From Streptomyces griseocarneus (GTDB lineage Bacteria; Actinomycetota; Actinomycetes; Streptomycetales; Streptomycetaceae): a DNA stretch of 64,000 nucleotides. A program made the position numbers and the translations under genes. Of the stretch, positions 18,562 to 27,862 are shown piece after piece; the first letter of the stretch is position 1, and the number at the start of each line of letters is the position of its first letter. Location: contig NZ_BNBL01000005.1 in assembly GCF_014655595.1 (NCBI RefSeq), forward strand, positions 1 to 64,000. The letters are read 5' to 3'. A model generated the notes under the pieces. The model was given only the letters and a program-made list of their open reading frames with translations. It was not told the DNA's origin and ran no database searches.

Positions 18562-19710
18562 ATGGACATCGGCGCACTGACCGACGAGACACTCCGTGAC
18601 CTGCGCCGTCCGCGCGACTACCCGGCCGTGTCACTGCTGCTCCCCACCACCCGGCGCTCGCCGTACAGCACCGAGGACGGGGTGCGGCTGCGCAACACGG
18701 TCGCGGAGGCCAAGCGGCGGCTCGCCGAGGATCCCCGGGTGACCCGGGCCGCCCGGACCGACGTCGAGAACCGTCTCGACGCCGCGGCCGCGGAGGTCGA
18801 CCTCACCCACACCACCGACGGCCTGCTGATCCTGGCCGCACCGGGCGAGCACCAGGTCTGGTACCTGCCGCGTTCGGTACCCCAGCGGGTGGTCGTCTCG
18901 GACACCTTCCTGACCCGCAACCTGGTCGCCGCCCGCATCGTCGAGGAGCCCTACTGGGCTCTGGTCCTCTCCGAGAGCGAGAGCCGCCTGTGGGACGGCG
19001 CGGGCGAGAACCTCACCGAGGTCACCGGCGACGGCTTCCCGGTCCGCCCCGCGCTCCCCGACCACGAGGACGCACTCCCCGGCCGCCACTTCGACAAGGT
19101 CGGCAAGCACGCGCTGACGCCCCGCGAGGAGGCCCACCTCGAGCGCGAGCGCCAGTACATGCGCACCGTCGCGGGCGCCCTGGCGCCCGTGGTGGACCGC
19201 ACGCCCCGGCCGCTGTACGTCGTCGGCCTGCGGGAACAGATCGCCCTGTTCGAGAAGCTGCTCCCCGGCACCGGCGCCATCACGGCCCGCGTCGAGAACG
19301 GCGGGGCGAGCTCGAAGTCCGCGCACGAGCTCTTCGAGCTGCTGCACCCCGCCTTCGACGCGCGCCGCTCGTCGCGCCAGGGCGAGGTGCTGCGCCGCCT
19401 CAGCGACGCCCGCGGCCAGAAGCGCTACACCTCGGGCCTGGACGAGATCTGGCAGACCGTACGCCAGGGCCGGGTGGCCCTCCTCGCGATCGAGGACCAC
19501 TACCAGGTGACCGCGAAGCTCGACGGGAACGGCGGCCACCCCCAGCGGGTGGAGACGCCCACCGAGCCCCTGCTGGCGGACCCCTCCATCCACGAGGACG
19601 TCGTGGACGAGATCGTGGAGAACGCGCTCCAGAGCGGCGCGGACATCGAGTTCGTCCCGGACGACACCCTCGCCTCCGAGGACCGCCTGGCGGCCGTCCT
19701 GCGCTACTGA
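18562..19710 (+). CDS. baeRF family protein (putative ribosome hibernation factor)
   Basis: A 382-residue protein of the bacterial archaeo-eukaryotic release factor group. These resemble eRF1 and are now often annotated as ribosome hibernation factors. Typical features are the opening YPAVSLLLPTTRRSP, the middle domain EEPYWALVLSESESRLWDG and RPLYVVGLREQIALFEKL, and the C-terminal VDEIVENALQSGADIEFVPDDTL ending near a conserved aVLRY. It probably binds idle ribosomes under stress. ATG 18562 follows GAGGAGGATG. It is divergent from the HAD gene with a 212-base gap. Confidence 0.75.
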   Translation: MDIGALTDETLRDLRRPRDYPAVSLLLPTTRRSPYSTEDGVRLRNTVAEAKRRLAEDPRVTRAARTDVENRLDAAAAEVDLTHTTDGLLILAAPGEHQVWYLPRSVPQRVVVSDTFLTRNLVAARIVEEPYWALVLSESESRLWDGAGENLTEVTGDGFPVRPALPDHEDALPGRHFDKVGKHALTPREEAHLERERQYMRTVAGALAPVVDRTPRPLYVVGLREQIALFEKLLPGTGAITARVENGGASSKSAHELFELLHPAFDARRSSRQGEVLRRLSDARGQKRYTSGLDEIWQTVRQGRVALLAIEDHYQVTAKLDGNGGHPQRVETPTEPLLADPSIHEDVVDEIVENALQSGADIEFVPDDTLASEDRLAAVLRY

Positions 19711-19771
19711 CGGAACGAACCGCCGACGGCGGGGAACGCCACGGCGGACGCCCCCGGCCGGGAGGACCCTC

Positions 19772-21016
19772 TCAGCCGGGGTTGTCCGTGTGGGTCAGGG
19801 TCTCCCACGCCACGAACAGGTTGTCCGTCCCGCGGCGGCGCGCCGGCAGGGCGGCCTCCTCGGGGTCCCGGAGCGCCCATCCCCGGCGGTTGCCCAGGTG
19901 GTTGAGGAGCACCTCGGTGTCGGGCCCCATCCTCACCTTCAGCTTCCCCTCGCACAGCCACGGGGGGACCGGGTCGCCCAGCTGGTAGCGGGCGTGGAAG
20001 TCCAGCGCCGCGCGCAGCCGCTCGGCGACCTCGTCGTAGAGGTCGACGCCCTGGTGCCAGGCGGTCTCCGCTACGTGGGCGGTGGCCGCGAGGGCGTAGC
20101 CGACGTGCGTGAAGTTGCGGCAGGTCTCCTGCGCGAGGCCGTCCACGAACCTGCGCTGGCCGAACCAGTACTCCCTGACCTCGTCCGCCGACGTGACGCG
20201 GCTGCCCCGCGGCCGCTGCGGCAGCGGCCCGTCCGAGCGCAGGTAGAAGTAGGCGGGAACGCGGTCGCGGAAGCGGCGCAGAGCCGTCTCGAAGGCCTCG
20301 GTGTCGTCGAGGAAGACCGCGATGCCCATGCTCGCGTCGGCCATGGTCAGGTCCCAGTTGCCGTTGTAGTCCGGGGCGCCGGGCGCGGTCAGGGGCAGGT
20401 AGGCGGTGCGCAGCATCGTGGCGAACCGCCGCACCCGGGCGCCGGGCCAGCCGTCGTAGGTGTAGCGCATGATCTCCCCGGCCCGTGCCCAGGAGCTGCC
20501 GGACCAGGCGGCCTGCAGCGGCGCGTTGCCCTCGGTGTGCTCCTCCACCACCGCCGACCAGGCGTCCATGATCTCGACGGCCTTCCGGGCGTGCGCGCGG
20601 TCGCGGGTGACGGACCACAGCAGGGCGTGGGTGTAGGCGGCGATCGCGTCCCGCCTCTCCTCCACGCACCCCCGGCCGGGGCGGGAACCGGGCGGGCACC
20701 GTACGACCTCGACCGGCGCCGCCGTGTAGTCGAGCGATCCGTACGCGCTGGACCGCATGGCCTCGAACGCCGACGCCCACGGCTCGGCGCCGTCGCGGAC
20801 CCGCGCGCGGACCCGGTTCAGCTGAGTCCGGGTCAGCAGGACGCCGGGGTGCCGGAAGGCGTGCCCGGAATCGTCCCTGCGCGCGGGCGCGGCCGGAGCT
20901 GCCGACGCGTCAGAAGGCGTCAGGGGCGCCAGAGACGCCAGCGGCATGAGTACGGCGGCGAGTGCTGCGGCGACGGAAGTGCGCGGCAGTACGCCTCGTG
21001 AGAAGGGCAGGGGCAC
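19772..21016 (-). CDS. secreted alginate lyase family protein
   Basis: A 414-residue exported protein. The signal peptide is about residues 1-40 (PRTSVAAALAAVLMPLASLAPL, cut near DASAAPA). It is followed by an alpha/alpha toroid domain typical of alginate-lyase-family polysaccharide lyases: FRHPGVLLTRTQLNRVRARV, NGNWDLTMADASMGIAVFLDD and DRAQRHFVDGLAQETCRNFTHVGYAL-like segments with the conserved Asn-His-type catalytic neighbourhood. The substrate is not necessarily alginate; the family is broad. GTG 21016 is chosen because GGAGGTGG lies just upstream; the ORF also opens to 21043. Confidence 0.78.
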   Translation of the reverse strand: MPLPFSRGVLPRTSVAAALAAVLMPLASLAPLTPSDASAAPAAPARRDDSGHAFRHPGVLLTRTQLNRVRARVRDGAEPWASAFEAMRSSAYGSLDYTAAPVEVVRCPPGSRPGRGCVEERRDAIAAYTHALLWSVTRDRAHARKAVEIMDAWSAVVEEHTEGNAPLQAAWSGSSWARAGEIMRYTYDGWPGARVRRFATMLRTAYLPLTAPGAPDYNGNWDLTMADASMGIAVFLDDTEAFETALRRFRDRVPAYFYLRSDGPLPQRPRGSRVTSADEVREYWFGQRRFVDGLAQETCRNFTHVGYALAATAHVAETAWHQGVDLYDEVAERLRAALDFHARYQLGDPVPPWLCEGKLKVRMGPDTEVLLNHLGNRRGWALRDPEEAALPARRRGTDNLFVAWETLTHTDNPG

Positions 21017-21113
21017 GGCCACCTCCGGTGCGACTATCCGCAAGCCTCACGCCCCGCGGCGGGAGCCGCCGGGTGAGTTGCGCCGATCGGCCGCCACGCG
21101 CCACCCTCCCCGA

Positions 21114-21614
21114 GTGATCGAAACGAGGGAACTGACAGCGGACGACTGGCCGGTGTGGCGGCGCCTGCGCCTGGCGGCGCTCGCGGACGCGCCGGACGCC
21201 TTCGGCTCGCGGCTCGCGGACTGGCAGGGCGACGGCGACACGGAGGAACGGTGGCGGGCGCGCCTGAGCATCCCCGGCTCGCTCGACCTGGTCGCCGTGG
21301 TCGACGGGGAGTCAGCCGGCATGGCCAGCGGCGTCCCCGGTCCCGGGGCCGGCGTCGTCGAGCTGATCTCGCTGTGGGTCGGACCCGGCGCGCGGGGCCG
21401 GGGCGTGGGGGACCGCCTCGTACGGGCGGTGGAGGACTGGGCCCGGCGCGGGGGAGCGGAGGTCCTGCGGCTCGAGGTGGCACCCGACAACGCCCGGGCG
21501 ATCGCGCTCTACCGGCGCCACGGGCTCGAGGACACCGGCCGGCGCGGCGAGGCGCGGCCCGACGGCCGGAGGGAACACGTCATGGCCAAGCGGCTCGCGC
21601 GCCGGGAGCCCTGA
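21114..21614 (+). CDS. GNAT family N-acetyltransferase
   Basis: A 166-residue acetyltransferase. The acetyl-CoA-binding motif is VGPGARGRGVGDRLVRAVEDWA (R/Q-x-x-G-x-G/A) near residues 82-103, followed by VLRLEVAPDNARAIALYRRHGLEDTG, characteristic of the N-acetyltransferase fold. The substrate is unknown. GTG 21114 has no visible Shine-Dalgarno, so it may be leaderless. It lies about 100 bases from the divergent alginate-lyase-like gene. Confidence 0.83.
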   Translation: MIETRELTADDWPVWRRLRLAALADAPDAFGSRLADWQGDGDTEERWRARLSIPGSLDLVAVVDGESAGMASGVPGPGAGVVELISLWVGPGARGRGVGDRLVRAVEDWARRGGAEVLRLEVAPDNARAIALYRRHGLEDTGRRGEARPDGRREHVMAKRLARREP

Positions 21615-21635
21615 GGGCCCGGACCTCTGCCGCGC

Positions 21636-23003
21636 CTACCGCGCCCGCACGGTCGCCCGGACCGGGACGGCCGGCAGGAGGAGGAGGCCCACGGCGGGCA
21701 CGCCGTCGTGGGGGTCGGCCTCGAGGTGGAAGCGCTGGGCCAGCGCGGCCAGCACCAGCGTCGCCTCGACGAGCGCGAAGCGCGCGCCGAGGCAGGTGCG
21801 TTGTCCCCCGCCGAAGGGGAACCACGCGTGGTCCGGCACGACGTCCGGGGCGCCGGCGTCCCAGCGCTCGGGCCGGAAGGCCGCCGGGTCGCGGAACCAC
21901 CGGGGGTCGCGGTGGGTGGCCCACTGGCTGCACCACATGACCGTGCCCGCCCGGACGGGGGCCCCGTCCAGCGCGGCCTCCTTCCCGGCCACGGCGGTGA
22001 TGACCCACGCGGGCGGGTACAGGCGCAGCGCCTCCTTGACGACCTGCCGGGTCCAGGGGAGCCGTTCGTAGTCCTCGTACGCGGGCGGCCGGCCGCCGAG
22101 CACCCGGTCCAGCTCCTCGGTGAGCCGGGCGCGGGCGTCGGGGGAGCGCGCGAGCAGCAGCCAGGTCCAGGTCAGGGTCGTGGAGGTGGTCTCGTGGCCC
22201 GCTGCCCACAGCGTCACGGCCTCGTCGCGCACCTCACGGGCCGTCAGGGCGCGGCCGTCCTCGTCGCGGGCGGCGAGGAGGCGGCCCAGCAGGTCGTCCT
22301 GGCGGGCGTCGGCGGGGTCCGCGGACCGCCGTGCGTCGATCAGCCGCCGGATCTCCGCGTCGACCACCGCCACGGCGGCCAGCAGGCGGCGCCGCCAGGG
22401 CGGCCGCGCCCAGGACGGCAGGAACAGATTGACGCCGCCCCGCAGCTCCGTCGCCAGCTCGCGCTGGATCACGGCCATCGCGTCGCCGAGGCGGCCGCCG
22501 TCGTCCTCGAGGTCGTTCCCGAAGAGGGTGCGGACCACGATCCGCTGCGTGAGCCGCGTCATCTCGCGGCGCACGTCGAGGCGTTGCCCGTCGCGCCAGG
22601 TGCCGGCCAGCGCGGTCGAGCAGTCGACCATGGTGGCGGCGTACGTGCGCACGTGGCGGGGGCGGACGGTCGGCTGGACCAGGGCCCGCTTGCGGCGCCA
22701 GTCGGCGCCCTTGCTCAGCAGGACGCTGTCGCCGAGCAGCTGTTTGAGGGCCCAGCCGATCTCGAGGGGCTCGTAGGTCTGCTCGACCGCCGCGAGGAGT
22801 TCGGCGATGTGGTCGGGGCGGGAGAGGAAGAGGCTCCTGCGCGGGCCGAGCCGCCAGGTGACGACGTCGCCGTAGTCGTCGCGCAGCCGGCTGAAGAAGG
22901 CCAGCGGATCCCTGCCGAAGGCGAGGAGATTGCCGAGCAGGGGCAGGCCGCGCGGCCCGGGGACGGGGCGTGCGGGTGCTTCGGACGCGACCATGAGGGA
23001 CAT
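21636..23003 (-). CDS. cytochrome P450
   Basis: A 455-residue P450 with the I-helix oxygen motif AGHETTS, the K-helix EALR (ExxR) followed by LYPPAW, the PERW meander, and the heme loop FPFGGGQRTCLG with the thiolate Cys. The proline-rich start PVPGPRGLPLLGNLLAFGRDPLAFFSRLRDDYGDVV resembles class II-like bacterial P450s close to CYP102/CYP4-type enzymes. No ferredoxin or reductase is encoded nearby. ATG 23003 is preferred (GGAAAG upstream); the ORF extends to 23066. It lies 107 bases after the GH47 gene on the same strand and may form an operon with it. Confidence 0.88.
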   Translation of the reverse strand: MSLMVASEAPARPVPGPRGLPLLGNLLAFGRDPLAFFSRLRDDYGDVVTWRLGPRRSLFLSRPDHIAELLAAVEQTYEPLEIGWALKQLLGDSVLLSKGADWRRKRALVQPTVRPRHVRTYAATMVDCSTALAGTWRDGQRLDVRREMTRLTQRIVVRTLFGNDLEDDGGRLGDAMAVIQRELATELRGGVNLFLPSWARPPWRRRLLAAVAVVDAEIRRLIDARRSADPADARQDDLLGRLLAARDEDGRALTAREVRDEAVTLWAAGHETTSTTLTWTWLLLARSPDARARLTEELDRVLGGRPPAYEDYERLPWTRQVVKEALRLYPPAWVITAVAGKEAALDGAPVRAGTVMWCSQWATHRDPRWFRDPAAFRPERWDAGAPDVVPDHAWFPFGGGQRTCLGARFALVEATLVLAALAQRFHLEADPHDGVPAVGLLLLPAVPVRATVRAR

Positions 23004-23110
23004 TTTTCCGCTTTCCCGGCCGAACATGAAATACGGCTTACGGGTGATATCGGGGTGTGTGCGCATGGATGAACGAACGCTCGGGCGGCCTCATGCGGGG
23101 CCTCACGCCC

Positions 23111-24541
23111 TCATGCGCGGCGCAGGCCGCGGAGCACCTTGCCCTCGGTGCTGAGGTAGCCGTGGGCGTAGTCGAAGCGGGGGGTGTCGGCGAAGGTGAG
23201 GTAGAGCCACTTGAAGTTCTCGGCGAAGACGTAGGCGGGGCAGTGGTCGCCCTTGGGCATGGGCCGCCGGGTGACATCGGTGACGACCGTGTAGCCGCCC
23301 GGGACGCGGTGGTGCTTCCTGAGGTTCTGGAAGTAGCGCCAGGCCGTCGTGCGGTAGTACGGATCGCCCGTCTGCCAGTAGAGCTGGAAGGCGCAGTTGG
23401 CGTACTCGGGGCGCAGCTCGTTCCTGGGGTCGACGGCCTGCAGACGGGTGCAGTCGATCTGTTCCGGGATGACGGAGTACTTGTCGAGGACGGCCGTCCA
23501 CGACCGGTAGTAGTCGGCCGCGAGGTCGTTGTCGCCGCCCACGGGCAGGATGGCGACGGCCAGGGAGGACTGGCGCCGGCTCGTGGTCGCCCCGGTGCGG
23601 AAGTCGACGTGCCGGAACCAGAGCAGCCCGTCGGTCCGCTCGGTCTGGTGCCGGCGCAGCGCGTCGTCGAGCGTGCGGAACCAGTCCCGGCAGTCCTCGT
23701 CGCCGAACATCTCCCACGCGCCCCACAGGTACTCGTAGAACGAATCCGCGGGTGGGTCGACGGCGATGGCCTGCTGGTCGGCCCACCGGCCGGTCTCGAC
23801 GTTCATGGTGGTGGCGAGCAGGTCCAGCCGCGAACGGCGTTCCACCACCGCGCGCATGGCGCGCTTGGCGGCCCGGCGGTAGCGGGGGTCGCCGGTGAGC
23901 TCGGACAGGACGCCGAACTCCAGGATGTTGGTGCCGATCTCGGCCACCGGCGAGACGGCGCCCGAGACGCGGCCGGTGCGGAGGTTGACGTACCGGTAGG
24001 GCATGCCGGTCGGCGACTTGGTGAAGGCCGGCAGCAGCCGGTCGGTGAGGTCGGCGCAGAGGTCGAGCAGGGCCCGCCTGCCGGTGGCGAGATAGCCCGC
24101 GAGCAGGCCGCCGACCAGGCGGATGGTCGTCTCGAAGACCTGGAAGTCGGCGTCGATGTCGAAGTCCAGGTGGTCGAGGATCCACCGAACGCACCGGTCG
24201 GTCTCGTCGTCGAGCCCCATCAGATGGTGGGTGTCGAGCGCCTCGACGATCGACAGGCCGACCGGGTACCCCCGGGCGAAGAACTCGCGGTGGCCGCCCG
24301 AGACCGGCAGGACCTCGTCGTGGCCCCAGGCGTACCGCTTGTACCCCTCCCAGGCGTGGAGGAATTCGTCGCGGATCTCCCGGGCCTTCGCGGCGTCCGG
24401 CCGCGTGCCGGGCGTCGCCCGCCGGGCGCCCGCCGCGGCGGTGGTGCCGGGCCCGCCGCCCAGGGCGAGGCCGCTCGCGGCCGCGAGCGCGTACAGCATG
24501 CCGCGACGGGACGCGTACGCCCCGGACGAAGTGTCGATCAT
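23111..24541 (-). CDS. glycoside hydrolase family 47 (alpha-1,2-mannosidase-like), exported
   Basis: A 476-residue protein with a twin-arginine-like leader (SRRGMLYALAAASGLALGG). The rest follows the GH47 pattern: YAWGHDEVLPVSGG, VGLSIVEALDTHHLMGL, FETTIRLVGGLLAGYLATG, LLPAFTKSPTGMPYRYVNL, a catalytic-Glu region AENFKWLYLTF, and the C-terminal LSTEGKVL with the calcium-binding Thr. GH47 enzymes trim alpha-1,2-mannose from glycans and are mostly eukaryotic, so this bacterial, exported copy may target mannan or glycoprotein. ATG 24541. The neighbouring P450 lies downstream. Confidence 0.86.
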   Translation of the reverse strand: MIDTSSGAYASRRGMLYALAAASGLALGGGPGTTAAAGARRATPGTRPDAAKAREIRDEFLHAWEGYKRYAWGHDEVLPVSGGHREFFARGYPVGLSIVEALDTHHLMGLDDETDRCVRWILDHLDFDIDADFQVFETTIRLVGGLLAGYLATGRRALLDLCADLTDRLLPAFTKSPTGMPYRYVNLRTGRVSGAVSPVAEIGTNILEFGVLSELTGDPRYRRAAKRAMRAVVERRSRLDLLATTMNVETGRWADQQAIAVDPPADSFYEYLWGAWEMFGDEDCRDWFRTLDDALRRHQTERTDGLLWFRHVDFRTGATTSRRQSSLAVAILPVGGDNDLAADYYRSWTAVLDKYSVIPEQIDCTRLQAVDPRNELRPEYANCAFQLYWQTGDPYYRTTAWRYFQNLRKHHRVPGGYTVVTDVTRRPMPKGDHCPAYVFAENFKWLYLTFADTPRFDYAHGYLSTEGKVLRGLRRA

Positions 24542-24709
24542 TTCGGGAGGGTCCTCCTGACCACGCGCGCCGGGCCCGGTGGGGTGAGCGGTGATCGCAG
24601 TATGGGGCGCCGCCGCCGCTCTCCCCGGCAGGCGCGGCGCCGGGACCGCCCCTCGGCGTGACGGGCGTCGCCCGGAGGTTGACCCCGCCCGGGGCCGAAG
24701 GCGTGCGGG

Positions 24710-25252
24710 TCAGCCGGGGAAGCGGAGGAACCGCGGCGGCACGGTCTCCGTCAGCCACACCCCGTTCTCCGTCACCCGGAAGACGTGCCCCGCCGCGCGC
24801 ATCGCCGCGGCGTCCACCGCCAGCACCACGGGCTTGCCGCGCCGGGCGCCGACGCGCTCGGCGGTCTCCCGGTCGGCCGACAGGTGCACGTGGTGGCGGC
24901 CCATGGGCGACAGTCCCTCGGCCCGTATCGCCGCCACGGTGCGGGAGACGGTGCCGTGGAAGAGGTACGGCGGGGGCTCGGCCGCCGGCAGCCCGAGGTC
25001 CACCGCGACCGAATGCCCCTGCCGTGCCCGGATCCGGTCCTCCTCCAGCGCGAACCGCTGCTTGTCGTTCGTGGCCACCACGTGCTCCAGCTCCCGGCGG
25101 CTGATGGGGAAGCCGTGGGCCGCCGCGGCGGCCAGCAGGACGTCGACGTCCACCCAGCCCTGCGGGTCGAGGCTGATGCCGATGTGTCCGGGCCGGTGGC
25201 GCAGGTGCTGCGAGAGGTACTTCGAGACCCGTACGGTCCGTCGTTCGTCCAT
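24710..25252 (-). CDS. kptA: RNA 2'-phosphotransferase (Tpt1/KptA family)
   Basis: A 180-residue homologue of KptA/Tpt1, which moves the 2'-phosphate of RNA to NAD+. Visible are [31 protein letters not shown] (N-terminal Arg/His motif), [32 protein letters not shown] (NAD-binding, catalytic His/Arg region), and [19 protein letters not shown]. In bacteria the natural substrate is unclear, since there is no tRNA ligase that leaves a 2'-phosphate; RNA or metabolite repair or ADP-ribosyl roles have been proposed. ATG 25252. Confidence 0.9.
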   Translation of the reverse strand: MDERRTVRVSKYLSQHLRHRPGHIGISLDPQGWVDVDVLLAAAAAHGFPISRRELEHVVATNDKQRFALEEDRIRARQGHSVAVDLGLPAAEPPPYLFHGTVSRTVAAIRAEGLSPMGRHHVHLSADRETAERVGARRGKPVVLAVDAAAMRAAGHVFRVTENGVWLTETVPPRFLRFPG

Positions 25253-25319
25253 GCCCCCAGCCTGCCTCGCCGGACGGGGCGGGGTCAGCCGGTTTTTCCG
25301 CGTGCGGCGGCCCGGAAGG

Positions 25320-26309
25320 TCAGGCCCAGGGGGCCAGCGGGTACCAGATGAGGTCCCGGCGGGCGAGGATCCTCACGTCCCAGTACAGGACCATGAACAC
25401 GCCCGCGGCGATGAAGGCCGCCGCCGTCAGCGCGGACGCGCGGCTGGGCTTCGCGGCGAACCAGCCGTACAGCCGCTCGCCCGCCAGCCCGGCGACGAGC
25501 AGGAAGAGCACGGCCATGATCAGGATGTTGCCGAGGGCCTGCAGGCTGAACGCCGCGGCGCCGTAGAGGACGTTGTGGCTCTCCGCCGCGTCGCGGAAGA
25601 GCTGACGGAACAGCGGATAGGGGCGGCCTATGAGGAACGAGCCGGTCAGCGCGCCCATGACGACCATCGGGGCGTTGGGGAAGCGTGCCGAGAGGCGGGC
25701 CAGCGGATCGCGGACCAGGCCCAGCGAGGCGAGGCCGAGATAGGCCATGAACAGGCCGACCAGGCCGAACACCACCATGGCCTGGATCAGCCGGGGCGAG
25801 AAGCCGCCCGCCGTGGTGGAGGCCTGGAACTGGGGCATGCGGGTGCCGGCCAGCGCGACGATCACGCCGTAGACCGCCGACACCGCGACCGATCCCGCGG
25901 CCAGCAGGCCCAGCGGCCTGATCATGTGGGCCATCCGCCCGCGCCGGGTCGGCACGCACCCGGCCAGCGGGGCGATGGCGCTGAAGGCGGCCACATTGCA
26001 GGCGGTGAACGTGCCCGCCACCCCGGTGGCGAGGGCGAAGGCGATCCCGCCCAGGGCTCCGGTGATGGGGGTCTCGCGCGAGTCGTGGCCCAGCAGCGTG
26101 TCGGCGACGTTGCCGCCGATGGTCCGGTCGACGAACTCGGCCGACCACACCACCGTCAGCGCGAATCCGAAGAGCGCGGCCAGGGCGATGACCAGGGTCC
26201 GGCGGCCGGGGAAGAATCCGTTGACGAAGAGGGACGTCGCCGGGGCCGTCCCGCTCCGCCCGGGTATGAGGGGACGTCGGGCGTCGGGTCTGTCGGGTGC
26301 CTGGGTCAT
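25320..26309 (-). CDS. polytopic membrane protein (possibly CcdA/DsbD-like)
   Basis: A 329-residue membrane protein with roughly eight hydrophobic segments after a 30-residue Pro/Arg-rich N-terminus. The segment [25 protein letters not shown], with an embedded Cys, resembles the thiol-transporting membrane core of DsbD/CcdA-type proteins, but the second partner Cys is VPxxR-adjacent rather than canonical. This assignment is therefore tentative. ATG 26309 lies about 130 bases after the stop of the lipase gene, on the same strand. Confidence 0.6.
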   Translation of the reverse strand: MTQAPDRPDARRPLIPGRSGTAPATSLFVNGFFPGRRTLVIALAALFGFALTVVWSAEFVDRTIGGNVADTLLGHDSRETPITGALGGIAFALATGVAGTFTACNVAAFSAIAPLAGCVPTRRGRMAHMIRPLGLLAAGSVAVSAVYGVIVALAGTRMPQFQASTTAGGFSPRLIQAMVVFGLVGLFMAYLGLASLGLVRDPLARLSARFPNAPMVVMGALTGSFLIGRPYPLFRQLFRDAAESHNVLYGAAAFSLQALGNILIMAVLFLLVAGLAGERLYGWFAAKPSRASALTAAAFIAAGVFMVLYWDVRILARRDLIWYPLAPWA

Positions 26310-26437
26310 CTGCTGGCCTTTCCCGGGGGCGGCTTGCCGTCGGCCCGGAAACTACTCGCGGTCCGCCCCGCCGGGGATCTGCCGGGCGGGGATTCAGCAC
26401 GCCGGAAGAAGGCGGCGGGGCGGGGCCGCGGAAGGGC

Positions 26438-27256
26438 TCAGGCGAGGTTCTTCTCCAGGGCCGCGAGGTACTTCTTCATCGAGTGGTCCCTGATCCCGTC
26501 GGAGGCCGGGGCGAAGGGGTCCGCGGTGGCGCCCTTGAGGCGGTCGGTCACGCCGCCCAGCAGGGTGACGGACTCGCGCACCTTCCCGGAGGAGTCGATG
26601 TAGCGCAGCGCGTCGACGTGGGTGTAGGCGGGCTCGGGCGGCAGCTGCGGCACGATGTCGTTGTTGTTGACGAAGCGGTACATCCGCTTCTTGAAGCCCC
26701 TGTTGTGGGCGTCGGCGAGGACACGGTCGCAGGTGCGGGGCTGCCCGAAGGTGTAGATCCCGTCCGCCTGCAGCCTCGGTTCCTCCAGGTGCATGCGGCA
26801 CCCGGCGAGCATCGCCAGCGCGCCGCCCAGGCTGTGGCCGGTGAACCACACGGTCTGGCCGTTGTCGCGGAACTCCGCGAGCGCGTCCCGGACGCCGGGG
26901 AAGACGGACTCCAGCGCCTGGCCGAAGCCGTAGTGGACGTAGCCCGTACGCGCCGGGCCGGGCCACGGCGGGGTGGTGGCGTCCGACAGCCAGTCGCGGA
27001 TCTGCGCCGGCTCGGTGCCCCGGAACGCAGTGATGATCATGTGGTCCCCGGCGATCGTGTACGCCTGGGTGTCCTCCAGGGGGAACGGCGGGGTGAACCG
27101 CGTGTGGTGGTGGCGCACCCGGCCGAACCCCCAGCTCTTCGCCTCCCGTTCGATGGCACCCTCGTCGTGGTAGGCGAGCTCGGCGGCCCGCGCCAGCCAG
27201 TAGGCGTGCGCGAGGCTGTAGTCGGTGGCGTGGTGATCGATGGCCGGTGCGGGCAC
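26438..27256 (-). CDS. class 3 lipase-like alpha/beta hydrolase
   Basis: A 272-residue lipase (class 3) family protein with the nucleophile elbow GHSLGGALAML (Ser near residue 133), the oxyanion segment AYTIAGDHMIITAFRGTEP, an acidic residue in VNNNDIVPQLPPEPAYTHVDALRY, and a histidine in the C-terminal DHSMKKYLAAL. No signal peptide is seen, so it is probably intracellular or uses a nonclassical route. GTG 27256 follows AAGGAG; the ORF extends to 27832 in a non-coding-looking stretch. Confidence 0.83.
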   Translation of the reverse strand: MPAPAIDHHATDYSLAHAYWLARAAELAYHDEGAIEREAKSWGFGRVRHHHTRFTPPFPLEDTQAYTIAGDHMIITAFRGTEPAQIRDWLSDATTPPWPGPARTGYVHYGFGQALESVFPGVRDALAEFRDNGQTVWFTGHSLGGALAMLAGCRMHLEEPRLQADGIYTFGQPRTCDRVLADAHNRGFKKRMYRFVNNNDIVPQLPPEPAYTHVDALRYIDSSGKVRESVTLLGGVTDRLKGATADPFAPASDGIRDHSMKKYLAALEKNLA

Positions 27257-27396
27257 GGCGGGCTCCTTCGGGTGGCGGCCTCGGATGACGGCCTGGCGGC
27301 GACCTCGCCGGGACGATAGCGGCCGGCGGCGGCCCCGGACACCCGTACCGGCGCCGACACGGAGGTCCGCCACACCGATGGGTGGCTTCCGCGCCC

Positions 27397-27804
27397 TCAG
27401 TAGGACTGAAGCTCTATCAGATGGCCCTCGGGGTCGCGGAGATGGGCGGTGCGCAGGTCCGGGCCCCAGTCGGGCCGGTCGGTGGCGGGGGCGACCGGGG
27501 AGGCGCCGTGGCGCAGGCACAGCGCCAGTGCGGCGTCCACGTCCCGGACCCGGCAGACGAACATCACCCGGTCCTGGGCGGCGGACGGCCCGGCGGGCAG
27601 GACCGTGGTGCCGGCGACCGCCGCCATCGCGGCGCGGTCGAAGAGCGCGAGGGCGGCCTGGCCGTCGACGTCCCAGTTGGCGTACGGGCCCGCCGCGGTG
27701 CCCTTCTGCAGGACGGCGCCGGTCAGCTCCGGCAGGACGGCGGCGTAGAAGGCGAAGCAGTCGGCGAAACGGGTGGTGAGCAGGCGGCAGTACAGGGCGT
27801 CCAC
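27397..27804 (-). CDS. VOC family protein controlled by adjacent MarR
   Basis: A 135-residue VOC protein with LYCRLLTTRFADCFAFYAAVLPEL at the start and TAHLRDPEGHLIELQSY at the end, the family C-terminal metal-site strand. GTG 27804 is preceded at a distance by GGAG. It is divergent from a MarR gene, and the 58 bases between them hold two inverted repeats. A minus-strand TATAGT (27840-27835) would serve as its -10 box and lies between the repeats, so repression by MarR is likely. Confidence 0.8.
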   Translation of the reverse strand: MDALYCRLLTTRFADCFAFYAAVLPELTGAVLQKGTAAGPYANWDVDGQAALALFDRAAMAAVAGTTVLPAGPSAAQDRVMFVCRVRDVDAALALCLRHGASPVAPATDRPDWGPDLRTAHLRDPEGHLIELQSY

Positions 27805-27820
27805 GGTGGCGGCTCCATTC

Positions 27821-27853
27821 GTAGGTACGCACCTACTATAGGTGCTGACCTAT
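27821..27853. promoter_or_regulatory. paired MarR operators between VOC and MarR genes
   Basis: GTAGGT-ACGC-ACCTAC (27821-27836) and ATAGGT-GCTG-ACCTAT (27838-27853) are inverted repeats with identical 6-4-6 geometry, with centres 17 bases apart. The second overlaps the plus-strand -10-like TATGAT at 27851-27856, ten bases before the MarR ATG. The first overlaps the expected start of the VOC transcript. Divergent autoregulation is the simple reading. Confidence 0.8.
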
Positions 27854-27862
27854 GATGTCGGT

